DNA from: Streptomyces noursei | GTDB lineage: Bacteria > Actinomycetota > Actinomycetes > Streptomycetales > Streptomycetaceae | Assembly: GCF_001646665.1 (NCBI RefSeq) | Contig: NZ_LWBU01000395.1 | Span: 166,029 to 230,028, forward strand | DNA length: 64,000 nt | Direction of reading: 5' to 3' | Shown here: positions 59,630-64,000 of the stretch, in pieces | Position numbering within the stretch: the stretch's first letter is position 1 | How the letters are laid out: every line of letters begins with the position of its first letter | Position numbers and translations under genes: made by a program | Notes under the pieces: generated by a model | What the model was told of the DNA's origin: nothing | The model's database searches: none | What the model saw: the letters and a program-made list of their open reading frames with translations, nothing else

Positions 59630-60766
59630 TCAGGGGCCCTCCGCGTGCCCCGCCATCACCAGTGCCTGGTCGAGCGCCTGGAGGAACCGGTTCGTCGTCA
59701 CCCGGTCCCGTACCGCGAGCCGCAGCCACTGCGGCCCCAGCCCCGGGAACGTGTCGCCCCGCCGCGCCGCGAACCCCAGCGACCGCAGCCGCTCCCGCAC
59801 CACGTCCGCGCGCTCCGTGCGGACCAGCACGAACGGGCCCTCCGCCGCCGCCACCGTCCGCACCTCGTCGAACTCCGCCAGACCCGCCAGCAGATGGGCC
59901 CGGTCCGCCGCGATCCGGTGCGCGGCGTGCTCCGCCTCCGCCAGCGCCGCCCGCGACATGCACGCCTCGGCGGCCGCCAGCGCCGGCGACGACACCGGCC
60001 ACAGCGGCTGCGCCCGCTCCAGTGCCGCCACCGTCCCCGGATCGGCCAGCACATAGCCGATCCGCAGCCCGGCCAGGCCCCACGTCTTGGTGAGGCTGCG
60101 CAGCACCACCAGCCCCGGCACGTCCGTCCGGCCCGCCAGCGCCTCCCGCTCCCCGGGCACGGCGTCCATGAACGCCTCGTCCACCACCAGGGTCCGGCCC
60201 GGCCGGGCGAGCCGCGCCAGCAGGGCGGCCGGGTGCAGCACCGACGTCGGGTTCGTCGGGTTGCCGACCACCACCAGGTCGGCGTCCTCCGGGACCGCCG
60301 CCGGGTCCAGCCGGAACCCGTCCTCCTCGCGCAGCAGCACGCGCCGCACCTCGTGGCCCGCGTCCCGCAGCGCCGCCTCCGGCTCCGTGAACTGCGGGTG
60401 CACCACCACCGGACGGCGTGCCGGCAGCGCCCGCGCCAGCAGCACGAACGCCTCCGCGGCACCGGCCGTCAGCAGGACCCGCTCGGTGGGCAGGTCGTGC
60501 CGCGCCGCCACGGCGGCCCGCGCCGCCCGGCCGTCCGGGTAGGCCGCGAGCCCGGTCAGCGAGGCCGCGATCCTCTCCCGCAACCAGTCGGGCGGGGTGT
60601 TCGTCCGGACGTTGACCGCGAGATCGGTCAGCTTGTCGTCCCGGACCTCCGCGTCACCGTGGTGCCGCAGATCGTGAGTGTCGGTGTGCGTATACATGGC
60701 CGCCAGCGTGTGGGTGAAGTGGGGGGTGGGGGACGGGAGACGCGAGGTCTCCCGGAAGCGCTCCAT
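59630..60766 (-). CDS. cobC: CobC-like PLP aminotransferase (threonine-phosphate decarboxylase / HisC family)
   Basis: A 378-residue class I/II aminotransferase of the Rv2231c type. DLAVNVRTNTPPDWLRERI replaces the usual N-terminal substrate loop. It has VVVGNPTNPTSV, the PLP Asp in LVVDEAFMDAVPGE and the Lys in LRSLTKTWGLAGLRIGYV. The start is uncertain: ATG 60766 or ATG 60697, both without a clear site. It is the last gene of the cobalamin operon, supporting a role in making the aminopropanol arm. It ends four bases from the convergent caspase gene. Confidence 0.82.
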   Translation of the reverse strand: MERFRETSRLPSPTPHFTHTLAAMYTHTDTHDLRHHGDAEVRDDKLTDLAVNVRTNTPPDWLRERIAASLTGLAAYPDGRAARAAVAARHDLPTERVLLTAGAAEAFVLLARALPARRPVVVHPQFTEPEAALRDAGHEVRRVLLREEDGFRLDPAAVPEDADLVVVGNPTNPTSVLHPAALLARLARPGRTLVVDEAFMDAVPGEREALAGRTDVPGLVVLRSLTKTWGLAGLRIGYVLADPGTVAALERAQPLWPVSSPALAAAEACMSRAALAEAEHAAHRIAADRAHLLAGLAEFDEVRTVAAAEGPFVLVRTERADVVRERLRSLGFAARRGDTFPGLGPQWLRLAVRDRVTTNRFLQALDQALVMAGHAEGP

Positions 60767-60775
60767 GAACAGGGT

Positions 60776-61195
60776 CTAACACTCCGGTGTCTCCCCACCG
60801 GTGTACCCGTGACCCACATTCAACAATCGCCTGCGCGCCACCGCACATGTCACCCGCTCCTCCACCGACGTCCGCTTGGGGACGAGCAGTTGGCCGCCGT
60901 CCGCCAGCGCCGCCGCCTCCGCCACCGACGGCGTCCCGGCCGCCGCCAGCACCGCGTCCGACGGATGCGGTACGGCGACCAGCGCCAACTCCCGCGCCGG
61001 GCGGGTGCGCAGCGGCACACCGAGCCGGGCCGCCGCCTCGACGATCCCCGCCTCGTCCGCCTTGGAGTCGACGGTCGCCAGCTCGTCCGCCGCGGACAGC
61101 GGCAGCCCCGCCTCGCGCAGCGTCGCCTCGATCAGCGCGAGCACCGCGCCGGCGGTCACGCCCCGCCCGGCCCCCACCCCGACCACCACCGTCAT
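60776..61195 (-). CDS. Cobalamin biosynthesis protein, CbiG C-terminal domain (CobE-like)
   Basis: A 139-residue protein starting MTVVVGVGAGRGVTAGAVLALIEATLREAGL, with LATVDSKADEAGIVEAAARLGVPLRTRPA and the ending CAVARRRLLNVGHGYT. This matches the CbiG C-terminal/CobE fold, linked to cobalt-precorrin-5A opening or precorrin handling. ATGA overlap with cobB shows coupling. The N-terminal CbiG module is absent, as in aerobic-pathway actinobacteria. Confidence 0.85.
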   Translation of the reverse strand: MTVVVGVGAGRGVTAGAVLALIEATLREAGLPLSAADELATVDSKADEAGIVEAAARLGVPLRTRPARELALVAVPHPSDAVLAAAGTPSVAEAAALADGGQLLVPKRTSVEERVTCAVARRRLLNVGHGYTGGETPEC

Positions 61196-62529
61196 CGCGC
61201 GCAGTGCTCCGCGAACCGCCGGGCCGCCTCCGGCACGGCCGCCCAGTGCGTGTGCACGTAACTCGCGTGCACCCCGCCCTGTACGAAGCCCTCCACACGG
61301 CGCTCCGGCTGCCGCAGCCCCCACGCGGGCGCCGCGCCCGCACCCGGCTCGATCACCGTGCGGTGGAACTCGTGCCCCCGCATCCGCGTCCCGGCCGCCG
61401 CCAGCGGACTGTCGCTCACCGCGACCGCGTCCCGGTAGCCCAGCGTCAGCCGCTGCGACATCCGCGCCTCCGCGTCCAGCACCCCGCACATCGGCCGGCC
61501 GTCCAGCGACCGCGCCAGGTACAGCAGCCCCGCGCACTCGGCGGCGACCGGCGCCCCGGACGCCGCCAGTTCCGCGACCGCCTTCCGCAGCCGGGCGTTC
61601 TCCGACAGCTCGGCCCCGTACATCTCCGGGAACCCGCCGCCGATCACCAGCCCGCGCGTCCCCTCGGGCAGCTCCTCGTCCCGCAGCGGGTCGAACGCCA
61701 CCACCTCAGCGCCCGCCGCCGTCAGCAGCTCCGCGTGCTCCGCGTACGAGAAGGTGAACGCGGCCCCGCCGGCGACGGCCACCACCGGCCGCCCGGCGAC
61801 CGGCTCCAGGGCCGGCTCCCAGGGCGCGGCCGGCAGCGGCGGCGCCGACCGGGCCAGCGCCAGCAGCGCCTCCAGGTCGCACCCCGCCCGCACCTGCTCC
61901 GCCTGCGCCGCGACCGCCTCCACGGCCGCCGCCTGCCGCTCGGCGACCGGCACCAGGCCCAGGTGCCGCGACGGCGTCGACACCGCCGGGGCGCGCCGCA
62001 GCACCCCCAGCACCGGTACGCCGGACTCGCCCAGCGCCTCCCGCAGCAGGTGCTCGTGCCGGTCGGTGGCCACCTTGTTGAGGATGACCCCGCCGATCCG
62101 CACCTCCGGGTCCCAGGACGCGAACCCGTGCACCAGCGCCGCCACCGACCGTGACTGCGAGGAGGCGTCCACCACCAGCACCACCGGTGCCTTCAGCAAC
62201 TTGGCCACCTGGGCCGTGGACGCCAGCTCCCCCTGGTCGGCCGCACCGTCGTACAGCCCCATCACGCCCTCGACGACCGCCAGGTCGCAGCCGCGCGACC
62301 CGTGCGCGAAGAGCGGCGCGATCAGGCCCGTACCGCACATGTACGCGTCGAGGTTGCGGCCCGGGCGGCCGGTGGCGAGCGCGTGGTAGCCCGGGTCGAT
62401 GTAGTCGGGGCCCACCTTGTGCGGGGACACCGCGAGACCACGGCCGGCGAACGCGGCCATCAGGCCGGTCGCCACCGTGGTCTTGCCCGCGCCCGACGAG
62501 GGCGCGGCGATGACGAGACGTGCTACCAC
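61192..62529 (-). CDS. cobB: Cobyrinate (or hydrogenobyrinate) a,c-diamide synthase
   Basis: A 445-residue glutamine amidotransferase. The GTG at 62529 overlaps the cobO stop by seven bases. The N-terminal ATP-binding part has LVIAAPSSGAGKTTVATGL, GPDYIDPGYH and VEGVMGLYDG. The C-terminal class I amidotransferase domain has FPEMYGAELSENARLRKAV with the Cys in PVAAECAGLLYLARSL and the His in HASYVHTHW. It amidates the a and c carboxylates of the corrin ring. Confidence 0.93.
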   Translation of the reverse strand: MVARLVIAAPSSGAGKTTVATGLMAAFAGRGLAVSPHKVGPDYIDPGYHALATGRPGRNLDAYMCGTGLIAPLFAHGSRGCDLAVVEGVMGLYDGAADQGELASTAQVAKLLKAPVVLVVDASSQSRSVAALVHGFASWDPEVRIGGVILNKVATDRHEHLLREALGESGVPVLGVLRRAPAVSTPSRHLGLVPVAERQAAAVEAVAAQAEQVRAGCDLEALLALARSAPPLPAAPWEPALEPVAGRPVVAVAGGAAFTFSYAEHAELLTAAGAEVVAFDPLRDEELPEGTRGLVIGGGFPEMYGAELSENARLRKAVAELAASGAPVAAECAGLLYLARSLDGRPMCGVLDAEARMSQRLTLGYRDAVAVSDSPLAAAGTRMRGHEFHRTVIEPGAGAAPAWGLRQPERRVEGFVQGGVHASYVHTHWAAVPEAARRFAEHCAR

Positions 62530-63131
62530 TCGATGCCCCGCTGGCCCTTCTGACCCGCGTCCATCGGGTGCTTGACCTTGGACATGTCGGTGACCAGGTC
62601 GGCGAAGGCGCACAGTTCGGCGGGCGCGTTGCGGCCGGTGATCACCACGTGCTGCTGACCGGGCCGGTTCCTCAGCACCTCGACGACCTCCGCGGTGTCG
62701 ATCCAGCCCCAGTGCAGCAGGTAGGCGAACTCGTCGAGGACGTAGAACTTGTACCGCTCCTCGGCGAGGTCCCGCTTGACCTGCTCCCAGCCCTCGCGGG
62801 CCTTGTCCTCGTGCGACTGCTCGCCGTCCTTGGGGTCGCGCTGGATCCAGGACCAGCCCTCGCCCATCTTGTTCCAGGTGACGGTGCCGCCCTTGCCGGT
62901 CTCGCCGAGCGCCTTGAGGGCGTTCTCCTCGCCGACCTTCCACTTGGCGGACTTGACGAACTGGAAGACCCCGATCGGCCAGCCCTGGTTCCAGGCGCGC
63001 AGCGCCATGCCGAAGGCGGCGGTCGACTTCCCCTTGCCCACGCCCGTGTGCACCATCACCAGCGCGCGGTTGCGGCGCTGACGGGTGGTGAGACCGTCGT
63101 CCGGTACGACGGTCGGCTGTCCCTGCGGCAT
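62523..63131 (-). CDS. cobO: Cob(I)yrinic acid a,c-diamide adenosyltransferase
   Basis: A 202-residue CobA/CobO/BtuR-type corrinoid adenosyltransferase. The unusual P-loop is HTGVGKGKST (28-37). FQFVKSAKWKVGEENAL, VLDEFAYLLHWGW, VVITGRNAP and DLVTDMSKVKHPMDAGQKGQRGIEW are all characteristic. Its ATG shares a base with the stop of the VWA gene (TAATG). It adds the 5'-deoxyadenosyl group. Confidence 0.95.
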   Translation of the reverse strand: MPQGQPTVVPDDGLTTRQRRNRALVMVHTGVGKGKSTAAFGMALRAWNQGWPIGVFQFVKSAKWKVGEENALKALGETGKGGTVTWNKMGEGWSWIQRDPKDGEQSHEDKAREGWEQVKRDLAEERYKFYVLDEFAYLLHWGWIDTAEVVEVLRNRPGQQHVVITGRNAPAELCAFADLVTDMSKVKHPMDAGQKGQRGIEW

Positions 63132-64000
63132 TAAGCGGCCCTCCCGGTAGTTGCTCTGACATCCCTGACGAGACCCGCGATGGCGTCCGCCCGCAGCTCG
63201 TCCAGTGTGACGGCGGTGCCGCCGAGGCGACCGGCCAGTTCGGCGGCCATGCCCAGCCGGACCGGCCCGGTCTCGCAGTCCACGACCACCGAGGCGGTCC
63301 CCTCCGCCGCGTGCAGCCCGGCCGCCCGCGCGGCCAGCGCCACCGGCTCCGGCCCGCCCGTCGCCCGGCCGTCCGTGACGACGACCAGCAGCGGGCGGCG
63401 CGCCGGGTCGCGCAGCCGCTCCACCCGCAGCACGTCGTGCGCCTTCAGCAGCCCGGCCGCGAGCGGCGTGCGCCCCCCGGTCGGCAACTGCTCCAGCCGG
63501 GCCGCCGCCGCGTCGACCGACGACGTGGGTGGCAGCGCCAGGTCGGCCGACGCGCCCCGGAAGGTCACCAGCCCCACCTTGTCGCGCCGCTGGTAGGCGT
63601 CGAGCAGCAGGGACAGCACGGCACCCTTCACCGCGCCCATCCGCTGCCGGGCCGCCATCGAACCCGAGGCGTCCACCACGAACAGCACCAGGTTTCCCTC
63701 GCGCCCCTCGCGGGTCGCCTGCCGCAGGTCGTCACGGCGGACGACCAGCCCGGGGCCCGACCGGCCGCGCGCCCGCTGGTGCGGGGCGGCCGCCTGCACG
63801 GTCGCCGCCAGGTGCAGCTTGGTCAGCGTCCCCCGGGGCCGGCGCGCCCCGGTCGTCCTGCCGTGCTCGGTACGCGCCCGGGAGCGGCGGCCCGCCGCCC
63901 CTTCGCCCAGGCCCGGGACGCTCAGCACCTTCGTGCGGAACGGCTCGGCGGCCTTCACGGGCGCCTGCTCACCGGCGCCGGGGCCGGCGGCGGGCGCGGG
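63131..64000 (-). CDS. Chelatase subunit D-like VWA protein, C-terminal part (runs off the right edge)
   Basis: About 290 C-terminal residues are present; the start lies beyond 64000. A Pro/Ala and Arg-rich linker is followed by a VWA domain with the MIDAS motif VVDASGSMAARQRM, VGLVTFRGASADLALPPT, GGRTPLAAGL and VVTDGRATGG. This fits the magnesium/cobalt chelatase D subunit whose N-terminal AAA part is outside. It is upstream of and coupled to cobO, so insertion of cobalt into the corrin ring is the likely role. Confidence 0.85.
   Translation of the reverse strand, partial: PAPAAGPGAGEQAPVKAAEPFRTKVLSVPGLGEGAAGRRSRARTEHGRTTGARRPRGTLTKLHLAATVQAAAPHQRARGRSGPGLVVRRDDLRQATREGREGNLVLFVVDASGSMAARQRMGAVKGAVLSLLLDAYQRRDKVGLVTFRGASADLALPPTSSVDAAAARLEQLPTGGRTPLAAGLLKAHDVLRVERLRDPARRPLLVVVTDGRATGGPEPVALAARAAGLHAAEGTASVVVDCETGPVRLGMAAELAGRLGGTAVTLDELRADAIAGLVRDVRATTGRAA

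Overview
The window is high-GC actinobacterial DNA of Streptomyces type. Coding GC is very high, GTG starts are frequent, ATGA/GTGA stop-start overlaps are common, promoters look like TTGACn-N17/18-TAGnnT, and the gene content is typical (ectABCD, a CebR-type LacI regulator with its operator boxes, a DmdR/IdeR iron box, and a sortase LAETG protein beside the ectoine genes). No rRNA, tRNA, CRISPR array or intact insertion sequence was found.

Layout. 1-5.0 kb: the N-terminal part of a secreted nuclease, a conserved hypothetical protein, an SDR, a two-domain TerD protein and a small conserved protein. 5.0-23.2 kb: a pectin/arabinan utilisation region. It holds uronate dehydrogenase, divergent to 5-dehydro-4-deoxyglucarate dehydratase and an unknown (beta/alpha)-barrel protein. 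A GntR-led, largely overlapping gene chain follows: DHDPS-family enzyme, IlvD/Edd dehydratase, ABC permeases, Gfo/Idh oxidoreductase, DUF6807, GH43, pectinesterase and binding protein. Then come a rhamnogalacturonan acetylesterase and a pectate lyase. 23.3-29.5 kb: a cellulase block (GH5-Fn3-CBM3, GH6, GH12-CBM2) with CebR boxes at each promoter and a CebR-like regulator. 29.5-34.4 kb: a small membrane protein, a class B penicillin-binding protein and a translationally coupled membrane protein/histidine kinase/response regulator operon. 34.5-37.4 kb: GNAT, IclR regulator and alpha-ketoglutarate semialdehyde dehydrogenase. An 18-bp palindrome beside this dehydrogenase also occurs at the udh and kdgD promoters 30 kb away, so the IclR protein probably controls one uronate/arabinose-acid regulon converging on 2-oxoglutarate.

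37.5-43.0 kb: methyltransferase, RibD-like reductase, then a lower-GC patch. The patch has an orphan methyltransferase of the ATP-grasp peptide (graspetide) type, an Rrf2/SDR pair with twin operators, a gene fragment and a DsbA/FrnE-like gene that has lost its N-terminus at the junction. 43.1-46.0 kb: class V aminotransferase, MarR regulator and divergent Old Yellow Enzyme with paired inverted operators. 46.0-49.5 kb: ectABCD. 50.1-53.5 kb: LysR, class V aminotransferase and amidohydrolase. 53.4-56.1 kb: a GNAT/penicillin-acylase pair behind a near-perfect iron box. 56.4-59.6 kb: LAETG surface protein, then an EACC1-like protein plus a membrane-anchored caspase-like protease with an EF-hand loop, a probable conflict or cell-death module. 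59.6-64 kb: a cobalamin operon (cobO, cobB, a CbiG C-domain protein, CobC-like aminotransferase) preceded by the 3' part of a chelatase VWA subunit.

The most interesting items are the 18-bp IclR-type operator family uniting three promoters, the EACC1-caspase pair, the iron-regulated Ntn-hydrolase/acetyltransferase operon, and the orphan graspetide-type methyltransferase in a patch with a visible recombination junction. Family names come from reading the sequences; no database search was possible.
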